From: Ochotona curzoniae
Lineage: Eukaryota; Chordata; Mammalia; Lagomorpha; Ochotonidae
NCBI RefSeq assembly: GCF_017591425.1
Contig: NW_024464918.1
Coordinates: 21,852,001-21,916,000, forward strand
Direction of reading: 5' to 3'
Length of the DNA: 64,000 nt
Shown here: in pieces, positions 25,525 through 38,669 of the stretch
How the letters are laid out: every line of letters begins with the position of its first letter
How positions within the stretch are numbered: position 1 is the first letter of the stretch
Position numbers and translations under genes: made by a program
The notes under the pieces: model-generated
Database searches by the model: none
Told to the model about the DNA's origin: nothing
Seen by the model: only the letters and a program-made list of their open reading frames with translations

Positions 25525-25559
25525 TGTAGCCAAGTCTGTGGAAGAAAACTTTAACAATG

Positions 25560-25566
25560 TTTATAG
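25560..25566 (-). promoter_or_regulatory. TATA-like box of SPINK gene 3
   Basis: CTATAAA on the minus strand, 36 nt before the ATG. One extra base near the ATG distinguishes this copy from the others. Confidence 0.5.
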
Positions 25567-25659
25567 CACAGGAATCAGTGCTCCTTGTCCACAGCATTCT
25601 CTCTCATAGTTGAAAGCACCATTCATATTCCACCTCCCTTCTCTCCCCTCCCTCATGTT

Positions 25660-26245
25660 CTCCCCATCCTCAGATACTAAAGCACACATCATGTGCACAC
25701 AGGGCCTCCTAGAAACTTAGAGAACCCCAGGAAAAGTCTCCTGGAACATTTACAAAGGAGTGGCTTATGCTCCCCATCCTCTGGGTCAGGCCACAATTTC
25801 CCACCTGTAAGGAAATATGCACACCAGAACCTCAGATTCTACTCAGAAAGTCACAACAGGACTTTGAAAAGCAAGGACATGAAGGTTCTCACAGCAAGGC
25901 TGGAAGCCAGAGTGCTGCTCTCCATATGCCACCTGACCTACCTGGAGGTGGAGCGCAGTGTAGTGTGTGGACAACAGCTCCAGACACTGTGTGTTTTTTT
26001 TACCCTTTCTTCTCAGTCATGTGCATGCAGCTCAAGAGTTCCTTTGGTTGGTAGGTTGGTGGGGTGCTTCATGGATATAAATGGGCTGCCCAAGGGCAGA
26101 TAGGAGAGAGATATATATTATGTGCTTCGTGGAGGACATAAAGTATCTCATCAAACTATGTCTCCTATTTCTCATTAGATCTTCCCTCAGCATGAGGTTT
26201 GGGACACGTTGATCTCCCCCGATGCATTCAAAAATCACTGGTGAG
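25660..26245 (+). repeat. Paralogous SPINK upstream block U3
   Basis: The upstream block of gene 3. It faces block U4 of gene 4 across the inversion centre, in opposite orientation. Confidence 0.75.
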
Positions 26246-26249
26246 TTTG

Positions 26250-27540
26250 CAAGAGGAGGAACATAGAGATGCTATGATAGAAGAAAGAAAAAAAACCAGT
26301 AAAATAAATAGCAGTAAAAGCTTTGAAATCTACTGTGAAATGTTGACTTAGACAATAAACTCTGGGAAAGAAGATATGTACGTGAAAATTCCACATAGGT
26401 AAGTGTCTACCGTGAAATCTGAAACATCCCAATCTTAAAGAAGATGATGCATGTAAGATGATGCGTATATTTGAGGTAAATATAAGTTCACGTAAATTTG
26501 AAAGTACTAGTGTGTATTCTTAATCCCGTTAAACATTTCTCTAAATGGGAACATTTACAAAATTGTATTACAGATCATCAAACATTAAGAAATATCAGCT
26601 GTTGAGCTTTTACAAACTTCCAGTTTTTTTTTATTGATTACATTGCACTATGTGACACAGTTTTATAGGTACTGGGATTTCCCAACACCTCTCCCCAAAC
26701 CCTCCCTGCATGGTGGATTCCTCCACCTTGTTGCATTACCCAAGTTCAAGTTCACATGAGATTCTTTCATTGTAAGCATATACCAAGCATAGAGTCCAGC
26801 ATCTTATTTTCCAGACAAATTCAACGGCTTGTTGGGGAGACCATCTCTGGTCTGAAGGTAGAGCTGGCAGAGTATCATCCCTATCAATTAAAAGCCCTGA
26901 CGTAACTTCAGCAACAATTTATAACGTTATGGAATTAATTGACATAGTATTGAGTAACCAACATGTTAAAAAAATGCAAGTTCTTTACCACATCCTGTGA
27001 CGCCTTCATTGACATTTCAATTTTAGTTTATTCACAACTGGGTTCTATACACCTTCAAATAGATTACTATTCAGCTGTCTCCTATTTTCATTATAGTATT
27101 TAGCATTATATAGCATTGAAGCATAATTTTGCTGAACTTGGCTTTTTTTTTTTTTTGTTTTCGGGTAGTCTAAACTAGCTTAAAACTCTAAGAAGACATA
27201 TGTCAACAGTTTAGGTGCAGAACAGTGTTAGGCGGGGTGTGCAGAGAAATCCTCAATACCCTAGTGGGAAGTAACCAATCTTTGTGTCCCAACTAGTAAG
27301 GTATAAGTGAATCCATGCTGACCGTTGTCCTTGTTGTTCTCTATCTGGTCTAGAGTTTTGTTTGTTTGTTTTGAGGAATTTCTGGAGCGATCTTGATGGT
27401 CATTGCCAGACAGGGTGGGGACCCAAGCTTGGAACCAAAGGAGGACCAGATAAAGCTCCTCTCCTGAGTCCCAAGGAAGTTTACTGTTCTTCTGTTTCTG
27501 CGGACTGCTCAGAGCTCCTGGCTGTTGTTCTGATGCCCTT
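26250..27540 (-). mobile_element. Intergenic sequence with a LINE-1-like 3' end at 26625-26830
   Basis: At 26625-26720 the reverse complement reads GGGAAATCCCAGTACCTATA, then AAACTGTGTCAC and an A-rich end. This matches the 3' end at about 13300-13345. The element is 5' truncated; its left end is the poly(A) side. The rest of the region shows no gene. Confidence 0.45.
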
Positions 27541-27544
27541 AACC

Positions 27545-27790
27545 AGCATATGAATAAGTGACTTGTGTGTGAGGTCTGGACAATGGAGTATTTGAAAATC
27601 TCACAAATGAGTCTCAGGGCAACCAGTGCTAGGAAACAAGATACGATGTGAACAGCTTCAAGAAGATTCATTAAAGCCTGTAATGTAAGGCTAAGAGAAT
27701 AGCCTTACATTTGTTAGAAGTTAAGTGCATCCTATCTCCACCTCAGTCGAGTGGAAACCACTGAGTAGTTGAAGTAAGGAAAGATTTCAT
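27545..27790 (+). repeat. Inner arm near inversion centre, left
   Basis: The text from GTGTGAGGTCTGGACAATGG onward is paralogous to 950-1120 in the same orientation and to 29090-29260 in inverted orientation. It marks the left inner arm of the palindromic cluster. Confidence 0.65.
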
Positions 27791-27799
27791 TGACCTTAA

Positions 27800-28890
27800 C
27801 TGAAAACTAAAAAGTTAACGAATACTCATTTTTTGGTCCTCCAGAAATTTGGAAACTGAAATCCCACCACCCTCAGGAAACTTGGACAGTTTATTCAGCT
27901 ATTCTAACACAGAATCTCCTGATTTTGAATTGCAGAAGAATAATTTCTGTCCTTCACTTGTCACTAATATTACCGAAAAAGTCATCATAGTATCATCTGC
28001 CTTTTTTCTTGTAAGTAAACTTAACATTTAGCAAAGGGAATTTGATGATAGCACTGCTCAATAGCAATTCAATGAAATAGGAGGAAAAAATTAACTGAAG
28101 TTTAGATAGGAAGTTACAGTAAAGGGATTGTGACCATCGTATATCCCACACACTGGACTTTTCATTGTTTCTTCCTTTCCAGAGATAACAAGCAGAGGCG
28201 AAAACCATGCTGTGCAATAAGCTTCAGAGTTTTGAAATATTTAAGAAATAACAACCAGAGTTTAAAAATAGCTTCATGAAGAAAAATCAACATGTTCCAG
28301 ACTTGGGACATGTAGAAGAGTACATCTTAAAGATCATAATGCTTTCAAAATAGAGACAAGACAAGTGTATTCTCCAACTCACCCAAGACAACTTACCGTG
28401 TAAATGCTGGGCAACAGATAGTACAGGTAAAATACCGATGGCCCTCTGGGTCTAGTTTAGGCCCTTAAAGCCAACCTCACATTTGGAGCAGATCCTCCCT
28501 CACCTTGAAGAATAACGCTGTGTTTCCAGCACTCCATATACTGCTGGAGTAGAATCACACATCTACATTTACTACATTTACACGCTGCTAGGCCCCAAAA
28601 TAAGCTTTTTAAAATATATTATCTCTTTGCAATAATTTTCATAGCAGGGAAATTTCTTTTAATTTTGAGATAATTTGGATACATTGTTTTATAACTGTCT
28701 TAACAAATATTATGAATGTAATTCACTGCCTGATACATTCATTAAGCAATCTGATTTGCTCAGGTCGCATATGTCACAGGCTCTTTAATAGATTCAGTCA
28801 GAAACGAATTCTAAATTCTCACATTGGCTAATCACATCATTTATGTGGTATGTTTACTGATTCAATATCAGACTTGAGAAAGACTTTAAC
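27800..28890. other. Central spacer of the palindromic cluster
   Basis: About 1.1 kb of AT-rich sequence between the inverted arms, with no gene or repeat recognised. It is the apparent centre of the head-to-head arrangement of genes 1-3 and 4-6. Confidence 0.45.
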
Positions 28891-28899
28891 TTTAGAAAG

Positions 28900-29260
28900 T
28901 CTCAATCTGCTGTCAAGGATACTCCAAGGTGGGTGGGTTTGAACTTATGGATTTCAGTGTCCATAACTGCTGGAGTACCAGGATGTGAAGATGAGTTAGG
29001 TAAGTTCGATGAAATATTTCCTTCCTTCAAATGCCACAGTGGTTTCCACTTGACTCTGAAATGGAGACAGAATGTGCTTAACTTGTAATGTAGGTCATTG
29101 CCCAGAATGGTCTCAGCCTTACTTTCCAAATTTTCTTGCACTTTTTCTGGTGCTGTTCACATTGTATCTTGTTTTCCATTACTGGTTGCCCTGAGACTCA
29201 TCTGTGAGATTTTCAAATACACCATTGCCCAGACCTCATGTACAAACCACTGATTCATAT
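28900..29260 (-). repeat. Inner arm near inversion centre, right
   Basis: Contains GGTGGGTTTGAACTTA and the GAGTACCAGGATGTGAAGAT stretch that recur almost unchanged at 43775-43960 in the same orientation (upstream of gene 6). It continues into the inverted copy of 27545-27700. Confidence 0.7.
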
Positions 29261-29333
29261 GCTGGTATAGAACCAGACTTGGTAAAAGATCTCCAGCTGA
29301 TGTGTCTTCATGATTGTGAATTTGTAACAGTAT

Positions 29334-29632
29334 TTTAAAGATTTATCTATTTTTATTTAAAGGCATTTTTACAGAGAAAGAAGTACAGACAGATAGAAAG
29401 ATCATCATTTTCTGATTCACTCGCCAAGTTTCCACAATAGCCGGAACTGAGCTGATCCAAGCCAGAGTCCAGGAGTCAAGAGCTTTTCTGGGACTCCTGC
29501 ATGGGTGCAGGTTTTGAAGCCTTGGGGCCATCCTTAGCTAATTTCCCAGGGATGAAGCAGAGAGCTGGCATCCACATAGGATTCTGACAGATGCCGGGCA
29601 AAGATTAACCCACTAGACTATCTCCCCATTAC
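29334..29632 (-). mobile_element. Older C-type SINE
   Basis: The tail is at the left (AAAGATTTATCTATTTTTAT) and the degraded head is near 29630. It is a diverged copy upstream of gene 4. Confidence 0.75.
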
Positions 29633-30029
29633 ATGCAATACACTTTCATAAGATGGGGAAATGCTTACTGGGATTAGAACAACACTTAACATTAGCACTG
29701 TCAGATTTATGTGATTCTATATTTATTTCAAGCTCAGAGATCCAAGAGGAATCAACTCTCCATTATGTGTAATGATTTTGTGGTCTAGCAGTGGGGGGCT
29801 CTTGTCTATATAGAATTTCTCCTAAGTTTCTATTTTTATTGATTTTATTCTCTTGGATAGTCATAATCAATAACTTAGAAAGCTCTAACTTTTTGCAAAT
29901 GCATTCTTCCTTTTCCTGGTTTTATTTTCCTGGTCATTGTGGCACAGTAGCAGACATACCTTTTACTTGTATTATATATATATTTTTCTATCGTAGGAAC
30001 AGTAAGTACCACCTCTCCACTCTCAGCAC

Positions 30030-30620
30030 TCATTTTTGAATGCATCGGGGGAGATCAATGTGTCCCAAACCTCATGCTGAGGGAAGATCTAATGAGAAAT
30101 AGGAGTCATAGTTTGATGAGCTACTTTATGTCCTGCAGGAAAGACACAAAATATCTCCCTCTCCTATCTGCCCTTGGGCAGCCCATTTATCCCTTGAATC
30201 TCCACACCAACAAACCAATCAAGGAAACGCCTGAGCTGTGTGCACATGACTGAGAAGAAAGGGTAAAAAAAAACACACAGTGTCTGGAGCTGTTGTCCAC
30301 ACACTACACTGTGCTCACCCTCTAGGTAGGTCAGGTGGCATATGGAGAGCAGTGCTCTGGCTTCCAGCATTGCTGTGAGAACCTTCATGTCCTTTGTTTT
30401 CCAAGCCCTGTTGTGACTTTCTGAGTAAAATCTGAGGTTCTACTGTGCATGTTTCCTTACAGGTGGGAGATGGTCTGTGGCCTGACCCAGAGGATGGGGA
30501 GCATAAGCCACTCCTTTGTAAATGCTCCAGGAGACTTTTCCTGGGGTTCTCTAAGTTTCTAGGAGGCCCTGTGTGCACATGATGTGTGCTTTAGTATCTG
30601 AGGATGGGGAGAACATGAGG
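30030..30620 (-). repeat. Paralogous SPINK upstream block U4
   Basis: The upstream block of gene 4, in inverted orientation relative to U0-U3. It retains the bases deleted in U2 and U3. Confidence 0.75.
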
Positions 30621-30703
30621 GAGGGGAGAGAAGGGAGGTGGAGTTGAATGGTTCTTTCAACTGTGAGAGAGAATGCTGTGGACAAGGAGCACTGATTCCT
30701 GTG

Positions 30704-30710
30704 CTATAAA
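30704..30710 (+). promoter_or_regulatory. TATA-like box of SPINK gene 4
   Basis: CTATAAA followed by CATTGTTAAAG, 35 nt before the ATG at 30745. Confidence 0.5.
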
Positions 30711-30744
30711 CATTGTTAAAGTTTTCTTCCACAGACTTGCTACA

Positions 30745-33468
30745 ATGCCTTTCTTCTCACCATGGATCACAGCAGTTTTCATCATTTCCTTGACATTCCC
30801 TTTTCATTCTGGTGAGTATATCTTCCATCTGTCCATGAAGCATTTTGCATACCTGAAATGAAGCAAGCCCTTGTTTTAATGAGTGATTGTACAGTGTTGT
30901 CTTTTAGGGCTTGCATACTGTCAGCTCGACAATTTGAAATGTCCTTTTCAAATTTCAGCTGTGGATCACCTTTCTTTCATTTTGTAGAGCTAAAGAAGTC
31001 ATTACACTGGGCAGTAGATCTTAGATTATTATTTCTTTGGGATGAAACATCTCTGCTTACCATTATGCCCATATGTTTATATTACATGATGATTAAATGC
31101 CAAGTATACACAATCATGAGTTTTTATTCTGACATTTCTAGAAATCTAAATTTACTTTATTCTTTTAGATCAAGGCCTCATATAAGAGGACTGATTGATA
31201 TCTCTTTAATAAATTATGTCCTTTTGTTCCACTGTATTTGTTTTTTTTTTTGTATTCTTGCAATTCAGATGAAGTTATTGTTAGGAATTAGAGCCCCCAA
31301 GGTTACAATTGAATACTAATGAGTTAAATACTAATTAATGTTTACATATTACATTAATAGCCTAGATAGGGAGTATAATACAAACATTGGCTTTTTTACT
31401 GGACTGATTTCTAAAACAAATAGGAAAATTATCATCTAAACACTGGGAAAAGAGGCCACTATAGGAGGATGTGGTGGAATACTAAAAATATAAAGGTTAT
31501 TTTAATATGTAATGAGAATTTTGGAATTGTAAGATATTCATTTTTGTATTCATTTTGTGTATGTAACAATTTAGTATTACCAAAATGTTCACTTTACTAC
31601 TTGCCTGTCAGTACACAGTGCATAGAGGTTTCTGCTACTAGGAAATGTGGGAAATTCACATGATAGAGTATGCTACTTATTTACATTTTCTTCCTATTTT
31701 AATTCTTCATCTGTGTGTTGCTTGCAGAAACCGGTTTTAACCCTATAACAGAAGTTCGCAAAGAGGTAAATTTATATTGATGAATTTGGAAGTTGAAATA
31801 GTAAATTCTAACATAAAATGTCAACCAACAAATGTATACCCACTCAAACAAAGGAAGCATATCTATATAAAACAGCATGCTATTGAAACCTATGGTATTA
31901 TTATACTGAAGGCTATAGAGTTCATCTTTCAGCTATATAAAACTGTTGGGCTTTAATGACAAGATGAAACTATTCCACTATGTTAAAATTCCACGAGTAG
32001 ACATAAACTTGTTGTACTCTGTATCTAATGTATGTGAAAGGATGTTGAAGAAGAACTGTTCACCCTAACAAGCAAGAGGAATAAAACAAACAGTAATCCC
32101 ATTATACACTTAGGGATGGATAAAGTTATCATTTTCATATTTTCACATTTTGGAATAGTATATGGATGAAAGGCAATAAGTTCTATTTCTAAACAACTAT
32201 GTAAAGACCAAAGTACTTAAACAAAATTAAGGCATGTAAGCAATGCACACAGTGTTATTATAGGTTCAGTTGCTGCTAATTTTTTGTAAGAGTAATATTG
32301 GGTTTATTCAGCATAGCAATAGAATGTTATGTCTAGCTGTCTTGTGGGCTCCTAGGTTTTTATTGATAAGCTTTGAAACCATATTTAATTTTTCCTCTTC
32401 TGTATTTGGAATTTTGTATGAAGAATGAAAAATCATTAAACATTTTTTATCTAATATGTTCAAAACATTTTTTGTTTTCAATAGCCACATTGTGAATCAT
32501 ATTCAGTAAGCATTTGCAACAAAAATATTGATAGAATCTGTGCAAGCAATGGCCAGACTTATTACAATATATGTTGGTTCTGCAGTGCAAAGCGGTAAGA
32601 ATCACAGATTAAATTGCAACTCTTCAGCAGAAATAAAGAAAGCCTCATCAAATGATAATAAAAACCATGTTTCTATTCCCCTGGGAGAAAGATTCAAAAG
32701 AATGTATTGTATCTCTGTATTCATAGAAACCACAACACACTTTAACTTCTTCCTGAAGTTTTGTTTCTAAAAGCAATTTTGTCAGAAGTTGTGTAGTTGA
32801 CTTCTCAGTGTACCTGTATTTTATTTAAACCAGTTAATTTAACTTAGTGTGATTGTTGCTAGTTACTGCTGACTACAGAACTCAGAAATCCCTCACATTG
32901 GGCCCCTAGTACTAAGAGAACTCCTCCCTCCTAATCTGATGACAACTCTCAGTCCTTCTTAGTCCATTCTAGAACATTCCAGCAGATCTTCCTTCCTATT
33001 TCCTTCAATCTTAAAGAGTTTACTGCTAAATGTTCTGCCAGCATTCCTGTCTATCACACTGTGGCTTTCACTCACAAGTATTTCCTCCTGTTAAACTCTT
33101 GTGTATGTTATATGCAAACTGACTTTCCCCTGGAGATCCACTCAAACAAATCCTACTCCTTTCCTCTTCTGTGAATGAATGAGCAATTCCCAAGATAGAA
33201 TCAGAACTAGGTTGAAGGAAGGGCTAGGTTTTCCCAGATTGGTCCATGTAAAAGGAATTGGATGGAGCTGCATCTCAAGTGGAAGTGGAGAACAGACTCT
33301 GTGAATTGTCTTATGTTCAAAACATTACTGAGAAGTGTTTTATGCAGTATTCAGTGAAGTTACAATCTTCTTTCAGTTATTTGCTTTTTTTTCTCTTTGT
33401 CCTCTCCTTATAGAATGAAAAATGATACATTTTCATTCGTTCATTATGGTGCTTGTTCTCCAAACTGA
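30745..33468 (+). CDS. SPINK paralog 4, secreted Kazal-type protease inhibitor (4 exons)
   Basis: Plus strand, exons 30745-30811, 31728-31765, 32485-32594 and 33414-33468, encoding 89 residues. The signal exon matches genes 3 and 6. The linker ETGFNPITEVRKE has the ETG form shared only with gene 5. The Kazal exon begins PHCESYSVSICNKNIDRIC, with all expected cysteines. The usual Pro two residues before Cys3 is replaced by Arg (DRIC in place of DPVC/DPIC). P1 is Lys (CNKN). The last exon, MKNDTFSFVHYGACSPN, carries an NDT glycosylation sequon and a three-residue tail. A canonical poly(A) signal follows. Intact; the substituted Pro lies next to the reactive loop and may alter its geometry. Confidence 0.88.
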
Positions 33469-33741
33469 CCTACATATTTCTGTGGCTTCCTTGCAATCCC
33501 AATTATGGTGGATTCTACAATCAACTAAAATCTCTTTAATTAGTGTCTTAAGTTCCTCGATGATCAAATGAACACATGTGTGATACCCACCTAAGATGGG
33601 ACATGGGACAGTAAATAATTTTCCAACACTAACAACCTGTAACTGAATTACCTTTGTTCTCAGTGTTGAATTTTTCAATAATGACCTTATTTTTTGTTTG
33701 GCAATACAATGGAATGATTTTTAAGCACAAATATTTTTATC

Positions 33742-33747
33742 AATAAA
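33742..33747 (+). terminator. Poly(A) signal of SPINK gene 4
   Basis: AATAAA in the context TTATCAATAAAATATT, about 275 nt after the stop codon and equivalent to the signals of genes 1 and 5. Confidence 0.65.
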
Positions 33748-33797
33748 ATATTAAACAGTTTGTTCAGATATTTTTTTTCATGTTCTTTCTATCTTGG

Positions 33798-33980
33798 GAA
33801 AGCAGTGAAAATGACCCAAGAACTTGGAGAGACTCAGAAGAAGCTTCTTGATTCTGCTTTTAGACCCACGCATCCTTGGCTACTGTTGCATTGGGTAGTG
33901 AAACAGTGGATTAACTTTCTGTCTGTGTGTCTATTATCCCAGCACTTATAACTCTACATTTCAAATAAATTCTTTTCTTT
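33798..33980 (+). mobile_element. 3' fragment of a C-type SINE
   Basis: The second half only: GGGAAAGCAGTGAAAATGAC through the CTGTCTGTGTGTC region to a T-rich end. It is diverged. Confidence 0.6.
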
Positions 33981-34144
33981 TTTTTTTAAATGGTGTGAAT
34001 TTTTTGTAAGTAAGATTCGTTGGATTATAAACTACAAATAGTAACTTGCAACACTATGTGCCTGATGTGGAGACCTTGTTTAATTTGCTCTTTATCCCTC
34101 CATTTCAACTTTTTTCATGTGTTCTATGTTCTTATGTTTTTTTT

Positions 34145-34435
34145 TCACAATGATTTTATTTTTATTTTAAAGTCACATTTATAGAGAGAAGGAGGAACAG
34201 AAAGATCTTTCATCACCTGGTTCACTCCTCAGGTGGCCAAAGGGCCAGAGCTGAGCAATTCTAATGCCAGGAGCCTCTTCCGGGTATCCCACACAGGAGC
34301 CAAATCCAAAGGCTTTTGGTCACCATCTACTGCCTTCCTAAGCCATAAGCAGGACACCAGATCAAAAGTTGATCCCATATGGTATCCTACTTCATGCCAG
34401 GCGATAACTTTAGCTACTAGGCTACAGAGATAGGA
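34145..34435 (-). mobile_element. Older C-type SINE
   Basis: Tail at the left (GATTTTATTTTTATTTTAAA) and body with GCCAGGAGCCTCTTCCGGGT. The head is near 34430 and diverged. Confidence 0.78.
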
Positions 34436-34439
34436 TATG

Positions 34440-36005
34440 TCTTTAGCTACCTTGAAATTTCTCCTCCTTCTACTTTTTTTTTTTTTAAACTATTTGAGAT
34501 GGAGGGAGACAGACAGATTCCACCAAGTAATTTATTCTCCAAATGACCAATGACCAGTGGTGGACTGCTGGAGAAATAAGACTGGAATTATTATGACCCT
34601 CACCTATGGGTGGCAAGGACTCTATCTCTTGAGGGTGTCTGGAGAGAGCGTAGAAGCTCCACACATCTTCTTCCAATCCGTGCCCTTGGTGTATTTTGTA
34701 TCTTGATGTTCTCAAGTGGTTCTTCTTCTAACAAACAAGTCATTGTAAGTAAGTAGCATGCTGCCCTAATTGTATGAATTTCTCTAGTAGGTACTCAGAC
34801 CTCATAAGGAGGTTGTGGCAATCTGTGCTTTGTAGCCAAGTCCAACATAAATTATGGATAATCTGGCATGTACTGCTTGTGATTGGCATCTGAAGTGGGG
34901 ACAGTTTTCTGGAGTTGAGCTTATATTTTTGATGCTGAGGGTCACAGCAACTTCAATTAGTGTCAGACTGTATGGAATTGCAGGATATCCAGTCAGTGTT
35001 AATAGAGAATTGGAGAACAGCTCAACTGGGGAAACCCCCAACCATTACAATGACCAGAACACTGTGTTGAGAGTTTAATTTTTCCCACTGCTTGCCCATG
35101 TGGAAATCTGTGGTCAGTTTTTGTTCTGGCTATATGAGCTTTTGCAAATTTTGCTCTTTGTCTATTATCAGTTTCTAAATTATACTGCCAAAATACCATA
35201 GACCAGAGTTTTGGAGAGGATCATATGACTATTAAGTACATCAATTTCAACTTAGATTTTCGTAGGGACTCCTAAAGGGATGTGACACACTGGGTGTCAA
35301 GGAACTACTAGCCACCAAATGAAATAAGATCATTACTTGAACCAATATCAGGATATTCCATGAAAGTTATTTTAATTTAACTATTTTATTGAGACTGTGT
35401 ACATACCAAGAAATGCACATCAGTGTACAGATAAACAATTTTTTGTCCTCTATTATCAATAGCTACCATCCAAGATCTGAACACAGTATTAGTTTTCTAT
35501 TAGGATAATAAATCATTGTTGTTTTTTACCTTAAAATTGAAGAATACACATTATGCAGGAGTTAAACAGCAATAATTTAATTTTGAGCTCTACAAATGAA
35601 GTGGTATTTTAAATGGCAATGTTGAAATAAAGAAGGAAAAAATTGTAACCCTATTAGCTTGTTTAATCATTTATGGTTGGCTTCTAGTGAAAAATATTAA
35701 AACTGAACACAAAAGTTCATGATAAATCCAAGAAATCATTTTCTAAATTTTAAGACAATGGGAAATAGCATAATTTAGTAGCTATTTATTCTAAATGATA
35801 TTGCAACACACTATTGGGCAGTATAGTCGTATAAATGTTTTATAATAATTGCTAAATGATTGCTTACCTCAAAAGAAAAGATTAAACTTATAAGAAAGAA
35901 CCTCTATTAAATCTACTGGTCTAGTGTAGAAATACTTATTAAGTTCACATCTTATGGCAATTCCCCTCCCTTTTTTTTTTTGGTTGCTGTTGTTCTTTTT
36001 TGATT
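34440..36005. other. Intergenic, no gene seen
   Basis: A possible very old SINE relic lies at 34485-34700 (purine-rich start, repeated TGACCAATGACCAGTGG). The rest is AT-rich, and no exon with splice support was found. Confidence 0.4.
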
Positions 36006-36009
36006 CCCT

Positions 36010-37095
36010 TACACATTTTGGATCACTTGCTTGGAAAGCTTTCTGTTCCTATCTAGTGATCTGTAATTGCTGATATTATCTTTTTGTTCTCTCCACACTG
36101 CACTTAGATTGATCAGATCAAATTTTCTCCAGTCTCGGGAGAGAAGCTCTGTGAAGAACTAGTTGTGAGCATCTTGCATGAGTTGCTTTAAGCACTTCAG
36201 GAAGAACACACATTCCCCCCTCCCCCCACTCACCACCACCACCACATTTCATGGCTGTGGATCGTGCAAGTTCTCCACTCTCAGATCAAGAAGGAAACCT
36301 TAACAGATCTACTTGATGAAGGAGAAAAGCTAAAATAAGGACTCTGCAGGACACTTTAGCTCTGTGTTCACTACCTGTAGTAATCATATGTGAAATGTAA
36401 GGAGGCAGTCCTGGTGTACAAGATTCCTTTCAGAAAGACCAGATCCTGTTTTTGAGGAAAACCCTGGAAAGCAAGAGTGCTTTCTTGAGCTACAGCCACA
36501 CTCCTAGGGGTGACCTGAAGGGTTGCAGAGTAAATAGCACCTTCTTATTTGTGGAAAGAGGATGTTTGTTTGCATGATCTCTTCATATGTAGACGACAGT
36601 CTCCCTTTCATTGAAACTGAACGCGGGAACTGTTCTGAGTTAGGATCCCGGGTTGCTGGAGCCTCCTGTGCCAAAGACACCCTTTACCAAAGTGGACTTG
36701 GATTGTTTGCCTGTCCACTGGAAATACATGGTACCTACGCTTATTAACTTGTCTGTCATTGAGAGGCTGCAGAATGAATTATCCTGAGCCCATGAGCACT
36801 CCTAATGCAGAGATGTTGGTTTCTCTTTCTTTCGAAAGTGTGGGGAAATGGGTACTTAGTACTAGGCGAGGAAATAAACAAGATGAGTCTGGGCCATCTC
36901 CTGTGCTGACAGTGGGGAAGTGTTTCATAGCAATTAAGTCGTGCCATATAACGGGAAAGTCATTCTTCTGAATCCCTGTAGCCAAGTTTGGTGAAAACAA
37001 AAGGAAAATTTGGTGTAAAAAAATGTTTCTCTTTATGAGGACAGCATACATGTATGGTAACAAGATTATTTAGTGAATCATTTATGTTCAAATTA
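36010..37095. repeat. Right arm of a long inverted repeat (partner 10800-11945)
   Basis: The reverse complement of the segment upstream of gene 1, here upstream of gene 5. Distances from these arms to exon 1 of genes 1 and 5 are similar, so the arms and the genes were copied as one inverted block. Confidence 0.85.
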
Positions 37096-37279
37096 CCTGT
37101 TTGGAACTGTATTAACTACCTAAATCTCATTTTGTTGGAGTGAGTGATGTTATTATTTTTCTTACCATGCATTCTCACTTGTTTCATCAAATGGAATGTA
37201 ATTAGCATGCATAAAATTTAAGAGATGTTTAATGAAGAGATGGACAAATACTAAGTTTTTGAATAGTACCTTACACAAA

Positions 37280-37612
37280 ACGGGATTTAGTGGCCAGTGA
37301 ATTGGCTCTATTGGCCAAACCTCTGCCTCCCTAGTACCAGCCTCTCATATGGTGCCAATTTGTGTCCCGACAGCTCTGCTTTCTTTTCAACTTAAAGTAT
37401 ACTAAAATAGTGACTGACGGCCCAACGTCTTTGGACCCTCCCCAGGTATGGTAAATCTTTGGCTCCTGGCTTTGGATTGATTATCACCCAATTTTGAAGC
37501 CAACTGAGGAGTTTACTAGCAGATGGAGGATTTTTACTCTCATTGCTCTCATTGCTCTCCTTCTCTCTGTAAATCTGTCTTTGCGATAAAAATAGTTTTT
37601 TTTAAAAAAAAA
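37280..37612 (+). mobile_element. Older C-type SINE with internal rearrangement
   Basis: A head-like start at GTGGCCAGTGAATTGGCTCT. The body has CTTTGGCTCCTGGCTTTGG and the end reads TGCGATAAAAATAG followed by an A-run. Confidence 0.65.
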
Positions 37613-38060
37613 TGTTGTATATCTCATTGAAATAATTTTTATAGCAGGAATGTTTCTTTTATTCTTGATATAATGTGGATACATTGTTTTTGAATTATTT
37701 TAGTTTAAGAATATTATGACTGAATTAGACATTGCTATATATTTTTAATACCTAGTATATTTTTAAGCAATCTCATTTGGTCAGGTCTAGTATTGCATGT
37801 TTCACAGGCTTTCTAATAGAAGCTGCATTTTATTCAATCAGACACAAATTCTATGCTTTCACACTGGCTGATCTCATTTATGTTGTATGTTTGATGATTC
37901 ACTTTCACACACGTAAGAATGTCTGAATATGCTGGCAAGGATACTCCATCACCTAGGCCTCATGCGCAAACAAAGGATTCACTCACTGGGGATAGTGCTC
38001 GTGTGAGTAAAAGCTCTCTATCTAATATGTCTTCCTTATTTTGACTTTGAGATATAGTAT

Positions 38061-38382
38061 TTTTAAAGATTTATTTATTTTTATTGAAAGGCAATTTTAG
38101 AGAGAGAAGAAGAGAGAAAAAAAAAAGATCTTTCATCTGCTGGTTCACATCCCGTATGGCTGCAACAGCTAGAGCTGAATCAATTCTAAGCCAGGAGCCT
38201 GGAGTTTTCTGGGACTCCCACTTGGGTGCAGAGTTTTGAGGCTGTAGACCCTCTCAATGACTTTCTCAGGTCTCAAGCAGGGAGACTGGTGGAAGTGGAG
38301 CAGATGGGATACGAACTCTACCCATATGGGGACTGGCAGATGCTAGGCAAGGATTTATCCCCAGGGCTATTGCGCCAGGCCC
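38061..38382 (-). mobile_element. C-type SINE
   Basis: Tail at the left (TTTATTTATTTTTATTGAAA) and head at the right (reverse of GGGCCTGGCGCAATAGCCCT). Nearly full length and moderately diverged. Confidence 0.85.
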
Positions 38383-38669
38383 TGCAACTTATTTTTACAA
38401 GATAGGATCATTGGAACTCTACATTAGGAATTGCAAATTTATGTAACTCTATGTTTAACTCAGCTCAGAGATCCAAGAGGAATCCAATCTCCATTAAGTC
38501 TGATGTGTTTCTGACCTAGCAGGTTAGGCACTTCTCCATGTAGAATTTTTCATATGTATTTTCTACATGTATTAATTTTATTCTCTTGGACATTCATTCA
38601 TACCCAGTTAGTTAGACAGCATTTACTTCTTCTTTGTTTTTCTATAATAGGATCTATAATTAGCACCTC

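Noticed and set aside
32528..32770. Frames overlapping Kazal exons in another frame (also 41383-41775, 49660-49848 and 6385-6627)
   Set aside because: They overlap Kazal exons out of frame or on the opposite strand and continue into introns. The spliced Kazal frame explains the sequence.
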